DNA of 64,000 nucleotides from Nitzschia sp. DOCU1 (lineage: Eukaryota > Bacillariophyta > Bacillariophyceae > Bacillariales > Bacillariaceae). Positions within the stretch are counted from its first letter, which is position 1. Each line of letters opens with the position of its first letter. Positions 1-11,794 of the stretch are shown one piece after another. The notes under the pieces are model-generated. The model was not told the origin of the DNA. It searched no databases and saw only the letters and a program-made list of their open reading frames with translations. The translations under genes were made by a program, and so were the position numbers. The DNA lies in NCBI GenBank assembly GCA_951394045.1, contig OX595992.1:1798001-1862000 (forward strand), given 5' to 3'.

Positions 1-1930
1 TTATTGTCGATTAAGTAGATACAGGTTGGTTTTGAAGCTATAATCCATTATTAGTTTTTAAGAAATTGAAAGCTATGGATAGCATCACGGGCGTCCTTCA
101 GTCCCTCAAAACTCAAATAGAACTTATTTATCATTTACCCTTCCTTTTGATCAGGAAACTTCGCTCGTCACTGCAATAATCCATGCCGGTCCGCATCAAA
201 CATTGAAAACTCATGTGACAACAACATGAAGCCCGATCATTTGATGTATCCACTTTCTCGAAAGTTGTAGAATCTACGCTTTTTGAGATCCAGCAAGGAT
301 CTAAAAATTTGAGATAACGGTTATTCACATTGATCTAGAACTTCGACAATTGCAATGATTGGCTTTTCTTTGATTTGAACTCAATTTTCGTATAGTTTGG
401 GAACAAATAGTAAAAATTGATTCTGATACCAAACTGACCATTTGGTGCCAATCCGTCCCGCTCCAGCATCAAGATATTACAAGGACCAGATTGGCTCTCA
501 ATTTACGTAAAAATTGATACGTATACCAAACCACTTAAGCCAAAGGACGTTCGTGTACAGACGCCAAGTATCGTTAATAGGTACCATTTCGCAATATAAA
601 TTTGTTCTCCGTAGTAATTCCGAGATCTTCCTTTTCATAATTTTAGTGAATTAGACGACTAGTCACAATCATGATTTCAACGATGGCTTGGTTTTCCTCA
701 GTTGATATCTACCAAGAATGAATAAATTTGAAAGGAGAGTGTGGCATCACATGCAAGCCTGATTGTGAATCGAACGGGTTTGTATTCGACTTTTCGGGAT
801 CACGCAAAATTTTGGGAATCAATACTATTGTAGCGGCGAAGCATATCCTTATGCATTACGTAGCGAGTACAAAACGGATGATTCAGAAGGTCTACAGATG
901 GGCAATAAGCGCGCAATAAACTACTGGCACAACATCTTCCCCTCCATCCCCTTCAGTAGTCTTACGTATGTCAAGATATCTATTAGCAACTAACGCAACT
1001 CTCTCCCTCCATGCCTGAAGGGAGTTCAGTGTAAAATCCAGAAAAGAGAGACAATATCCTCCAGCAGTAGAGTTTCTTGATGCCGCAGCACTGCAAGACC
1101 ACGAAGGAGGACAAAGGCCCATCATCAAACGAATTGTGTGATATTTCAATTGGACTCATCTTGATCATTATTCATGATAACGCAGTTGTGAAAAGTTAAG
1201 GAATGGTAGGATCAATGGATGGGATGCCCATTGGAATGATGTGGGGTCAGCAGACGCGGTTTGTTGTAGCTAGTCTGATGAAATGATATGCTTTATGATT
1301 ACTACCACTGATCAACTGAGCTATCAATGACAATCATGGAGTAATGAGAAATTGGGATGTCATTGCCCTGATTTGCAGAGGTTCCGGAGGGATGGAAGCA
1401 GAGGATAGGACCAAAACAAATGATTCATGACCAGTCCTTCTTAAAATCTGTCCAATCAGCATTATTACGTCCTTCAATTTCATAATTAGGGGACAGTCTG
1501 CATTCATGCTCATTTTTTCATTTTTGAAGGCAATGCCTCCTTTGGTGTGCTTCTCAAAACAGTTTGTATCTGTTGTGTTATGATTTGCGCAATAATTACA
1601 GGCGTATTGAAATTGTTTTTGCAGGTGAATATGTAGAATTCATGGATACATCTTACTCAGCTAATGTTGAATCTTCGAATGTGTGCAAAAGTGTTTGTCC
1701 GCAAAATTTAAGGTGTGTGATGGCTAATCACCCAGCAATCCATTTAACAGGCCTGAATTTTGAGGTTGTGGAGGAAAATTCTTCAATTACAAGAACTTGG
1801 TGAACTCACCTGATGAATATTTCTTTTAAGTGTGGTGCCAGTTTAAAAAGGCTAAGAGACTGTCACATGACTCCCCCCCCCCCTGCCCCGGAAATCTTTC
1901 CTTGGTACTGTTGTAGGTTCCATTAGGCTG
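1..1930. other. intergenic, no gene supported
   Basis: Only short open frames (85 codons or fewer) occur, with no recognisable domain, no codon-like structure and no neighbour relationship. I see no RNA gene, tandem repeat or mobile-element terminus. Confidence 0.5.
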
Positions 1931-3003
1931 TTCCTTACAGTGCGCGAGAACGAGAACGAGAAGCGCATTTTTGTTTCTCGTTCTCGCGCGCAGCGTCCTT
2001 ACAAGGCCTTCTCCGAGAACGAGAAGCAAAAAACTTCTCGCGGAGACTAAATAAGCTCCATGTTCAGCGAGAAGAGGCCTCTCTTCTTGCTGAACGAGAA
2101 GTTCAGCGAGAAGTGCATTTTGGGAATCCTGTTAGTCCGTCACACACAATTACCACAATTCATCACGACACAACCTCCTTCCGTTGCTTTGATACCCTTT
2201 GCTCAAATGTGTTCAAGGAGCACGAACATCAGAAGGCTGTAAGGCCATTTCTATAGGGTCTGGAAACTCACTTCTGGAAAAATGTGACTTTCCATACTCA
2301 TTAAAATCTGAAAGCCCTAAATTTCCTTTTCCATATACATCATTTCCTGCACGACTGTAGGGATTGTCGGATTTCCACAAAAAGACGCCAACTTTTTCAG
2401 GTAGCAACGGTAGCTATTATCGTTTCTGCATTGCCTTCCTAGTAGCAGAGTAGACCACAGCAGCACGAAGCAGTCAAAGGGCTAGTATGGAGTGACTGGA
2501 TGATAATGAATATATTACTCGTCAAGCTGCTAGCTACTAATATTAACACATCTAGAGCAGCTTTCTCCAACGAAGCGCAGCAAGAAGAAGCCGCAGCAAC
2601 AAGAACTAATTTTAATTCAGTATCCATTATCCATTAGACTTCGTTTTCACCAGAGACATTCGTGGAGCTCATTGTGTAGGCAAGAAAGCACAGGGTTTGT
2701 TGTCACAGTTTCATCATCCTCTTCCCGCCAAAAAACTGAATCATTCTTCTTTTTTATATGGTTGTAAATGTTTTATTGTGATGACGTGCGCTGCCAGGAT
2801 TGTTACTACCATGGCAATGACGGTGAAACGAGGATGTGACGGATGTGACAAAATATTGTCGGACCCGTTTGACCCAATTATGACCCATTCGACTTCTCTT
2901 CTCGTTCTCGTGAACTGTAAGGAAGGAGGGATGAGAAAGGCTCCGAGAACCAAGAAGTTGCGCAAGAAGCGCACTTCTCGTTCTCGTTCTCGCTCACTTT
3001 TTT
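1931..3003. repeat. GAGAACGAG-rich inverted repeat cluster
   Basis: A 26-base stretch at 1931-1956 (TTCCTTACAG followed by CGAGAACGAGAA) recurs inverted at 2899-2924 with three mismatches. Within 1931-2125 several local hairpins are built from the same CGAGAACGAGAAG word, and the word returns inverted at about 2968-3000. This could be the two ends of a roughly 1-kb foldback or MITE-like element, or independent insertions of one small hairpin repeat. No target duplication could be fixed. Confidence 0.45.
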
Positions 3004-4141
3004 GAAGTCCAATCAGTCATACAAGATCAAGTAGCATCCTGACCTTCTTCACCACCTTCTCAAGGAACCTATTCTTGTTGGCCTAGGCAAATGGTGATTG
3101 ATTTATGACAAGCATTGCATGCCAAAATGTCCTTCTCTTGGAATTGGGTTAGGGTTAGGGTTGAATTCCACTGTTCCATATGGTTTCACCTGTCCTGAAG
3201 GATGTTCCAGGTGTATGGGGATTTTACATTTACTTGAATTACCCAATCTTAGTTTGGCCAGCATCACTGCTGCCCCAAAGCTGCCTGTGCTGGTTCCTGC
3301 CCCAGGAAGAGCACCAGGGGCAATAAGAATCTGGAGGAGCATCCCTGGTTTGGCCAGAAGAACTTCTGGTCCACCTTTCCTCCTCTTCCTATTCCTACCG
3401 GCAGCATGAAATGGGTTGGAAACATTTCCATAGTAGGTTGGAAATTCTTTGGATTCTGTATCTTGTTGAGATCCCCCTCCTGCAGCAGGGCAGACACATG
3501 GTTCTTCTGTCCCAACCATTCCCTCTGCAGGAGGGATCTTCCTGAAGACAACACCATCGAGAAACTTCTGCAGTGGGAATCTGGAGTCTGCTAGGACAAC
3601 CACTGCTGCTGGAACTCTGGCTACTACTGCTGCCAACAGAGTTTCCCAGCACAACCAGGCTGGGAGCAGGTACACTGGTGCCTTCTGTTGGATCAGCACC
3701 ACCTTTTCCAGCATTGTTTGGCTCCTCCATGAGGACTTCTCCTACTACTAGTAGCATGATTATACTACTAATGTACCACTCTCAGGCTGGTTCTTCCAGC
3801 TTGTGGACTTTGGGGTCTGCAACGGCAGTCAGTTATCCAACAACCATTAACTGTCAAGGGAGCAAGGAATCATGGAATGACTGAAACTCATTTTCTGCCT
3901 GCTTACACGAGACATCACAGAAAAAGCTTCCAAAACAGCCCAAAAGAGGGGTTTGTCTGTATCGGAACTAGATTTGGCTATAGAATGACTACCATGCTGA
4001 AATTGGGAGGATATGTGGTTCCTGCTCATAATATAGCAGAGCAGCTCCCTTTCTGCAAGATTTTGAGTGCATGTCAGGGCCAACTCAAAATCTTGCTGCC
4101 AACAAGAACCAGATTTTAAAACTGAGCTCTTGCCAGCTAAC
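3004..4141. other. intergenic, stop-poor but no recognised gene
   Basis: The stretch 3100-4170 has several overlapping open frames on both strands, the longest about 200 codons on the minus strand (3103-3714). None shows a recognisable domain, the frames compete with one another, and one runs through a telomere-like repeat. I do not call a gene. A 17-base TTAGGG-type tract lies at 3146-3162. Confidence 0.4.
3146..3162 (+). repeat. short interstitial telomere-like TTAGGG tract
   Basis: Two and a half TTAGGG units sit between short inverted flanks (TGGAATT at 3139-3145 and AATTCCA at 3164-3170). TTAGGG is the expected stramenopile telomere unit, but a tract this short can arise by chance or by break repair. 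Confidence 0.5.
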
Positions 4142-4333
4142 CAGAGGCAGGACGGCCCCCGGGACATTCTTGTTTAAAGTCCTTGGTCGTCCTTGCTGAC
4201 TCATCCTCTTAGCTTGCCACACTCTAGGTTGGCACCAGCGAAGAGGGGTGAAGTAGGGTAGCGTCGTTCGGCTTGCCCCCCCCCCCCCCCAGGCCAACCA
4301 GCAGATTCAACAGTAGTAAGGTATTCAGGATTA
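4142..4333 (+). repeat. about 190-bp dispersed direct repeat, copy 1
   Basis: This segment, from CAGAGGCAGGACGG to TTCAGGATTA, recurs about 240 bp downstream. Strongly conserved blocks include GCTTGCCACACTCTAGG, TTGGCACCAGCG, GTAGGGTAGCGTCGTTCGG and a long C homopolymer. Between the blocks the copies differ and carry small indels, so this is an old duplication or two insertions of one small element. No coding capacity is seen. Confidence 0.75.
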
Positions 4334-4379
4334 CATGCTAAGATGCTAACCCTGAGGCTCATGTCGAAAAGTTGACTAA

Positions 4380-4567
4380 CAGAGGCAGGACGGGCCCCCG
4401 GGATCTGATTTGTTTATAGTCGACTATCCTTGTCAACTCTTCGTCTCGGCTTGCCACACTCTAGGTTGGCACCAGCGGAGACAGGGGAAGTAGGGTAGCG
4501 TCGTTCGGCTTGCCCCCCCCCCCCTGGCCCACCAGCGGAAACAACAGTAGTAGGGTAGTCAGGATTA
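4380..4567 (+). repeat. about 190-bp dispersed direct repeat, copy 2
   Basis: This is the second copy of the repeat at 4142-4333, in the same orientation and with the same block order, including the poly-C run. The ends correspond closely (CAGAGGCAGGACGG at the left, TCAGGATTA at the right), which fits a mobile unit about 190 bp long. Confidence 0.75.
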
Positions 4568-6402
4568 GAACCCCGAGGCTCGTAGGGCCCCATTTTTTCC
4601 CAATAAGGCGCCCATTACAGCGCCCCTGGGTCCGTTCTCGGCCCCCAAACATCGACCACAAGATGGCAGGGTGATACCTAACCACAGCAGGTGCTGGCAC
4701 AAGAGGGGGGTTAGAAAAACGGGGTATTGTTGTGTATTTAGGAGGCACCAATCAACAGTAGAAAGGTGTTGCTGATGCGGATGGTGGGGTATTAATCGGG
4801 TTGATGTTGTTGTTGTTGATGTAATTTTGTGTCAACGTCCGTTGGCCATTGTGGATCTTGGACAAAGATTTGCATCCGACACGAACAAAAGACAAAAGAC
4901 AATTGGACCAGTTGTTGCGAACAGAGTAGTCAATTTGACAGCTTTGACCGAAAGTCGACAACATGGACTGACAATTTTGTGCTCGGGATAACAACACAGG
5001 GGACAAGGCCTCTAGAAATAACTACCTTCTAGACATTTTCTGACAAAACCTCTCATCCAATGTAGACTCCTAAACTTTAGTTTTAGAAGGTCGCAAAAGA
5101 ATTATCACAACTAGCTTTTGCTGTAGAGCTTCTTTGGTGCTGAGATTTGGAGGACACGTAGTTAAATACCATAGCCCGGCGCTGCCAAGCAATCAATCTC
5201 GGCTATATAGTAATCTTATAATATTAGTGTTTGTCATCTGAAAAGTGCAATATGATACGGTCAAAATCAAAATCCCGTCACACTTTCTCTAGCTATTCCT
5301 ATTCCAAGACCTTCCTACGTTTAGAGGTCTACAAATAATAGCTCTTTGATTATAATTTGTCTGCCATTGGCTTCTCAAAGTCGTTTGTTGTTCACTCATC
5401 CAAGGCTCTCTGAATGCCCGAATGCACCAATACAAGTCATTCTACATCAAAGGTGGGATGTACTATTCATACCACTTGCAGCACCCGCAACAGAGGAATA
5501 GTGGAATACTACCACCACCCTAGAAACCCCACCAGAATGATTGTAGAACATTATTTTTTGAAAAATTGACCATCGTCTAACAACACGGTCGCAGACATTC
5601 CAGAGCATCCCTGTACTAAGAGCCGACGATGGTACCACTAAGATGGTTGATTGTAGAGTCCCAATGCCCTGCCATTATCTTCAGGAGTGTCCTTGAAATT
5701 GAGAGGCAAACCCGAGGTGGCCTCATAATGACATCCGAAGATGATAATAGGAGCCAGAAGACAAAGATGCAATAAAAAAAGGTGGTGTTAGTGTTGCAAA
5801 TCTTTATGACTAGAACGTTTTCAAGAGATCACTTACCATTCAAACCTCCCCCTGCGAGTGTGCTGCAAGGAAAGCTTGGAATATTCGTTAGTCGACTAGT
5901 AAAATATTAAAGAAAATGACACGACATCTGCCAGCACCTGTTTGCACAAATGCCTTGGTCTGGTTCTGTCATGAGAAGAAACAAGGCCAGTGAGAGCTTT
6001 ACAAAAGATCCAAAACCATTATTAGGTAGGCTCGGCTTAGGCCGGCAGGCGTGCCACGTGGCGTCAAGATGAGAAGGGTGTGCGTGGTATTAATTGTATC
6101 TGGTTAGTGAGGAAGTCATAGAATGGCAATTTTTTTACGTATGTGGGCAAAAATTTTTGATTAACCCGAGGGCAGCGAGGGTCACGGTGCACCGCAGGTG
6201 CGCTATAAATTTATACCGAATATTCGTACACTCGAGTACTGTTTCTGAGCAAAAAAGAACTCCAATGACTGTATACGTCACGAGAACCCTTATGTCCGTT
6301 ATACCACACCCATTGAGGACCTGCCCATAGAATAGTTGGCGCGGAGAAACGGAAAATGGAGGGGAGTTGACACGGAAGGGCGCAATTTGTAAGAAATAAA
6401 GG
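4568..6402. other. intergenic, nothing recognised
   Basis: Only open frames under 100 codons without recognisable features. No repeat, RNA gene or element end was seen. Confidence 0.45.
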
Positions 6403-6528
6403 GTATATGAAAGTTCAGACACGAATGTATTAAAAAAAATGCAGAAATCCACATGAAAGTGCAGTTGTAATCGTGGATCGAAAAAAGTGTATATGAAAGT
6501 TCAGATACGGATGTAGTTGAAAAAATGC
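6403..6528 (+). repeat. 40-bp imperfect direct repeat
   Basis: A 40-base unit beginning GTATATGAAAGTTCAGA at 6403-6442 recurs at 6489-6528 with a few substitutions. It lies just upstream of the helicase-like gene start at 6640 and might be part of its promoter region, but no known element is recognisable. Confidence 0.6.
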
Positions 6529-6904
6529 GACATGGAATTAACACTATATAATGCGCCCGAGTTAATTAATTAAATAGAAGCACATGGGAAGAAGTAAGCA
6601 TTGCGCGCGTGCATGTCCGGTTGCACGAAAACCTAAAGCATGAAAAGATGCAACGCTCCAGCGCCTCAGCTCCATTTTTGCAGCTCCCACACACAGCTCA
6701 ACGAAATCGCATTTCATAAGTTGCAAGCCGACAGCGAGAAAGGAAACGAAGAGATGAAGACGGGAAGAAATAAACGTAAGGAAGACGGCGACAACGTCGA
6801 AAGCGAGGTCGAGTCGAAGGCAGAATCGAATTGGTGGGAGTACGCGGATACGATGGATCCTATCCCTGCTGTAAAATCGTCAACGAAGAAGAAGAAAAAG
6901 AAGT

Positions 6905-8149
6905 ATGCTTCACGGACATTTTCTACTCTTTGTAAAGGACTGGAAGCCTTTGATGAAAAAAGTGCAATCTAAAAACACCAAAACTTCTACCTACCAGAAA
7001 GCAAAGCTAATTCTGCTGAAATTCGCAAGCGCTATTACTAGCGCCAAGTTGTTTCACCCTGAGGACATGAGTGATGGCATTTTTCAGGATTACAACAAGT
7101 TTCAACATAATGGTTGCACCAATTATAAGCGTCCTAGTAGGGCGCCATCATTGGAAGACTACGAACATCCGAACAAACGACGGCGCAGGGAAGTGAAAAT
7201 TACTGAAGTGGATGAAAAACAATTACGAGCAATGCGCCACAAAAAAACCTGTCATGTTCACACGGGACATTTAGCAACTTGTGCTTGCGGAAAAGAGCTG
7301 AGGGTGAACCAATTAAATGCTGACGCAATTAATTTTGTGATGGACTCTTCCAAGTTTGAGTTTCCTGACCTCAATACCCGTCTTGATTATTTCCTATTCA
7401 ACGAGCAAATGAATTTGGATTGGTGCTCCCAAGCGCCAAAATTAAAACAAAGGAGATATTTCATGGGAAACGTTTTTCACAACCATCATGCTACAACCCA
7501 TACCAAAAGATGTTTTAAAAATGGTTGTGAGTGTTATGCAAAACTACCCGATCAGCGCTGTAAAGACGATGAGTGTACGTTCAAGAAAGATTGTGATATC
7601 TGGTTTGACTTATTTGGGGAATCCACAGAATACATGATGTTTCGATTCACACCAGCCCGTACATTAAGGGATGCTTTTATGAACACTCATTCCCCAATTT
7701 TAACGAAATCATTGGGCTACAACACGAATGTCATGGTTGCTATGAATGGCCCGTCGGTATTTTATGTCACCGGATATCAAGCAAAGGGCCAACAAAAGGA
7801 AGAAGTCAAAGCATACTCCAAAGTTGCCGAAATTGTGACACAAATGATTAATAAATATGGGAATCCTCAGGAGGATCAGATTCCAGTGACTCCGCAGCAA
7901 GAAGGATTTCGACGGTTACTGGGTGGCGTGTATTCTCAGTGTAACTCCCATGTATGTGCTGCGCCAATGGCGCATTATCTCGCATTAAAAAAATCACGAT
8001 TCAGATTTTCCCATGAAACAGTGTCCATTCCTGTGAAAAATACTGATTCGTGGTTACTTGATGAAGAGTCCGCTGGAGTATTCCGATCTGTAGGGGGGAA
8101 GCCAACTTGGACACACAAGGCAATGAATTATACAGAGACCGGGATTTGA
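6905..8149 (+). CDS. N-terminal segment of PIF1-like helicase gene
   Basis: This is the longest uninterrupted N-terminal frame of the decayed helicase gene, about 414 codons. It contains a Cys/His-rich block (about residues 105-230, with CHVHTGHLATCACGK and CFKNGCECYAKLPDQRCKDDEC) that could bind zinc. A following domain around YVTGYQAKG and GVYSQCNSHVCAAPMAHYLAL is of a type I associate with the region N-terminal to PIF1 cores in algal and Helitron-like proteins. No clear HUH nickase motif is visible, so I do not call it a Helitron Rep. The frame is lost at the G7 run near 8091 and continues in another frame to 8598. The true start may be the ATG at 6640 in a different frame. Confidence 0.55.
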   Translation: MLHGHFLLFVKDWKPLMKKVQSKNTKTSTYQKAKLILLKFASAITSAKLFHPEDMSDGIFQDYNKFQHNGCTNYKRPSRAPSLEDYEHPNKRRRREVKITEVDEKQLRAMRHKKTCHVHTGHLATCACGKELRVNQLNADAINFVMDSSKFEFPDLNTRLDYFLFNEQMNLDWCSQAPKLKQRRYFMGNVFHNHHATTHTKRCFKNGCECYAKLPDQRCKDDECTFKKDCDIWFDLFGESTEYMMFRFTPARTLRDAFMNTHSPILTKSLGYNTNVMVAMNGPSVFYVTGYQAKGQQKEEVKAYSKVAEIVTQMINKYGNPQEDQIPVTPQQEGFRRLLGGVYSQCNSHVCAAPMAHYLALKKSRFRFSHETVSIPVKNTDSWLLDEESAGVFRSVGGKPTWTHKAMNYTETGI

Positions 8150-9435
8150 GCACTGAATGTTTTTTTGATTTCTTCAAGGACAGGGATGTCATGCCAATAA
8201 AAACGGCAGAAAAGCTTTACGAGGAAACTCACAGGTTCACCGCAGAACACCCATTGCGTGGTCATTATGCAATTGCGAAAGTGTCAAAAACACGTGTCGC
8301 CTTTTTTCCTTGGCATTGGTTGGGTAGCACCAATAATTTCGGTGGGTCACTTTTGGACCCAGTGCTTCCAGCCAAAGAGTCTACATTTTTCAAAAAAAGG
8401 GAAATTTATTGCCGGCGCTTTTTGACATTATTTAAACCATTCAGAAAATTCGAAGATATCTTGGGGGGGGGCATGAATACTATCAAGAAGCTTTTCGGGA
8501 ATATGCCCCAAAGCTTACACCCTTTGTCATCAATTATGCCAATAATATCCAGGACATTCATAATTCACTGCGTGTGGACATGCCAATGGATGCCTTGACA
8601 GACAGTACAGAGCTGGAGTTTCCTGATGAGGGAGGTATGGACTTTGAAGATGAAGATGATGAGGGTATGGATGTTAATGCTTTAAGAATACACGCCTCTC
8701 TTCAGCAAGCGATGTTGGGTCTCGGGCGCGGCCATGTGTCTAATACTGATCTCGAAACAGTGGACCCATTTTTTATCGGGGGTAATACTAATGTCTGTGA
8801 TAACGTTGGAATTGATGATACAGCCCCGGAACTGGGCCCCAATGCGCCATGTGTAACAAGTACACCAATGGAAATCAACAACATTCCTGGAAATTCGAAT
8901 TATGCCGCTGGGCGTTTCACCTGTTCACTTCAAGAATTAAATATTCTTGTTGTAGAAATGAGTGGCGCCTTGGGACGAACAAAGAATCAACCTCAATATG
9001 CAACTGGATCTTCTGCTTCTGTAATAAAATGGGGCAAACGAGATGAGCTGGACAAAGCACAACAGCGTGCATTTGAAATACTTGTTGCTACTTATATCCT
9101 GACATTCTATGCGGATGCAACAGGCGACGGAAATGCACGAGAAAAAACTCGCTTAAAAGAGTTGGCGCAAACTGGGCGCCAACGAGGAAATCCGCTGGCA
9201 ATGTTTGTAACTGGACCAGGAGGTGCAGGGAAATGTAAGTCATTTTCGGGAAAAATTCGTTTCATCTCAATTCAATGGTCTGATTTTAATTGACTGGCGC
9301 AGCGAAAATATTGGAGTCATTAATGGCCTATGCCCGTGCATTCAGTGGAAAGGTTCATCATCATTTTACAACAAACACAATCCGCCTAAGTGCTATTACG
9401 GGCAGTGCTGCTACAGCAATCACTGGTGATACAAC

Positions 9436-10731
9436 ATGCCGACAATTTGGATTGTTAAAAAAAAATGTACTGATAGCGACCAACAAGAATTTAACGACAC
9501 CCGCTTGAATGTGGTGGATGAAATCTCATTCGCAACACAAACAACCTTACGCCAATTGAGCAAGAGGTTGCAATTGCTAACAAACAGCCCACATTTACCA
9601 TATGGAAAAATTCCAATTGTTTTCCTGGGTGATTTTTGTCAATTGGATGGAATTGGTGGTGTCCCCATTTTTGAAGGCGGTGCTAACCCACTTTGGCATC
9701 TGTGTCTGACACACATGGTAGAATTGGATGGTATGCATCGCTATAAAGACGATTTAGTTTTCGGCCGAGCAATGGCGCAAGCTCGAGAAGGAAATGATGG
9801 AGCTTTGAGGAGATTATTGAAGACACGCCAAATATCCGAAAACAATCTGGAAATACCACAAAATCTTACCGCGCGCTATGCAGTGTTTACTAATCGAAAG
9901 CGGGCAGAAATTAATGCAAGGGTAATTCGGACATATTAACAAAAATTCCATTCGGAAAATAAAAATGACCCTATTCCTGAGGGTGCTGTTTTTATTCGAA
10001 GCTCGGGAAATTGGTCTGTACAGAAGAAGATACCAATAAATAATGTCCATCTCAAGGATTTATGGGAGTTCTGTTCAGATGCGGATGCAAGCACAAGAAC
10101 ATACAAAGTGGATCCATTTCTTGCACTTTTCAAAGGATGTGAAATTATGATGAGTGATAATTTCAATGTGAAAAATGGAATTGCCAATGGCACATGTGGA
10201 CAATTTGTTCGGGCAGTAATAAAACCCAATGCCAGATTGATGCCGATGATGGTACATGGACGATGGGTCAATACGGTCGACATTCAGGAGGTTGATCATA
10301 TTGTTCTTCGTTATGATGCTATGCATGCGCCAGCGTTTGTGGGTTGTTTCAAGATTTTTCCTGTGGCAAAAACGGTAACAGTTAATTTTCCATGCCCAAA
10401 AGAAATGGATTCGTCTCAACGGACAAAGGTCCAAATGGAATTGGGACACCTGCCAGTTGTCGTGAACTATGCTACGACAGTACACAAACTCCAAGGTAAA
10501 TCAGTTGACAATTTAGTCGTGGTGGAATGGTGCCGGACAAGAAATTGGGCATACGTGGTTTTATCTAGAGTGCGCACATTGTCAGGAATTTTTTTGAAAA
10601 CAGGGTTACCCGAAGATATTTCTTTTGCCCCATCCGAAGAATATTTGACAATCATGTCAAATTTTCGGGCTTCTATTTTATCGAATGATTTGAGTGATGA
10701 CCGGGCAGCACTTTTAGAGCAGGAATCATAA
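9436..10731 (+). CDS. helicase core of PIF1-like gene, with in-frame stop
   Basis: One reading frame spans 9436-10731 apart from a TAA at 9937-9939. It holds the DEISF Walker B, the GDFCQLDGIGG motif and the C-terminal helicase motifs up to LSRVRTLSG. The paralogous fragment at 27053-28069 aligns through the stop without interruption (a Leu codon region there), so the TAA is a lesion or error and not an intron. The frame joins the Walker A exon (9303 onwards) only if one base is restored in the A9 run near 9457. Confidence 0.6.
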
Positions 10732-11794
10732 AGGAAAACCAAATGCCTTCCAAATTAAATACTCCAATTTTAAAATCATGCAGTTTTAATTATGGAAAAT
10801 CCTATTATCGCATATATTTATATTCCTGCGTTACTCCTCAACTTATTTCAGTGTCTCCTACTGTTTCACACATTCAGTATTTATTACTATTGCAACAAAT
10901 TGCGAAACGTGCAAAGTAAAGTGTGCGTAATTTTCGTGTCATAAAGAGCCTATCGAAGAGCCTTCAAGATACTTTACACTCTTACCAGGTAAGGCTATAT
11001 GATTCCTTTTGCAGTATTCATAGAGCACACTCTTTAAGTGGGAAAGTGCGCAAGCTGCAAGATTATCAGTGTCTTTTTCAGTTTCAATGTCGCACCTTCA
11101 TCTAGAAGACGTCCTATGTAAGCATCTGTGACAACTAGGTTGCGTTCAGCTTCTAAGTAGTACGGACAAAGCCAGACGTACACGTGCCATGTTTGTAAGT
11201 ATTGCGGGGATGGCAGCGCAGCAAGCCCACCATACACATAATAGCATTTCTATGTCTGAAACGGGCTTTTTTTTAGCTATTTAAGGAAATTTAAGAAAGG
11301 GCTTAGGAAAAACGAAAAACGCGATCTAAAAAATGATAGGCAAGGTCCCTCCCCAAACCCCTCCAATGGCGGCGAAGCAGGTAAGCCTCGGATAGACGTC
11401 TCTATAGTAATACAAATGATAACTTACCAGGTTTGTTCCTTCTGAATCATCTTCTAAATGAATGATAGCCGCATCAAACAGCCTCGTCTGCCAACGAATT
11501 TTCATCAAATCCTTGCCTCTTGAAATTAGAACCGCATCCATCCATTTGACTGACTGATCTTGAGAGCATGCTTACAATATTGTAGGTACTGTGGTAGAAG
11601 GCGATCTTCTCGATGCCAAGTTTGCAGTCATGGGGTTTGCTCTACCTCTGACTCACTGTCGAGCTCATCATTTTCTGGGCTGGACACATGAGCATTTCAC
11701 CGCTGTGCCTATCTTGAGGTGCTTGGATGGAACCATCCTTTTGAAAAACGGGCAACAAAAAGATAAGCCCCCAGTAGTGGTAGCTGCTTGGGGC
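10732..11794. other. intergenic, nothing recognised
   Basis: A/T-rich sequence downstream of the helicase gene with short open frames only. A 100-codon frame at 11591-11893 runs into the start of repeat H and has no recognisable motif, so I do not call it. Confidence 0.45.

Larger units (their letters stand above)
6640..10731 (+). pseudogene. PIF1-like helicase gene, frameshifted
   Basis: Collinear open segments in changing frames form one large helicase gene. The N-terminal part (6640-8149) is basic and then Cys/His-rich; it resembles the N-terminal region of large PIF1-type proteins linked to mobile DNA in algae. The helicase core begins near 9045, with Walker A GPGGAGKS completed across a 68-bp intron (9235-9302, GTAAGT donor, GCGCAG acceptor). 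It continues with a VVDEISF Walker B, a VFLGDFCQLDGIGG motif, and NYATTVHKLQGKS plus VVLSRVRT near the C terminus. Known PIF1 proteins unwind DNA 5'-3' using ATP. Breaks are seen near 6956 (A6 run), at 8091-8097 (G7 run), 8463-8471 (G8 run) and about 9457 (A9 run), plus an in-frame TAA at 9937-9939. The clustering at homopolymers means sequencing error is a real alternative to decay. Confidence 0.75.

Noticed and set aside
3146..3162. Possible telomere or chromosome-fusion site
   Set aside because: Only about two and a half units; too short to support a fusion and compatible with chance or break repair.
3103..3714. 203-codon minus-strand open frame
   Set aside because: Overlaps several other open frames on both strands, runs through a telomere-like tract, and shows no recognisable domain.
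6905..8149. Helitron Rep protein
   Set aside because: The Cys/His-rich region recalls proteins near Helitron helicases, but no HUH motif, 5' TC or 3' CTRR hairpin end was identified.
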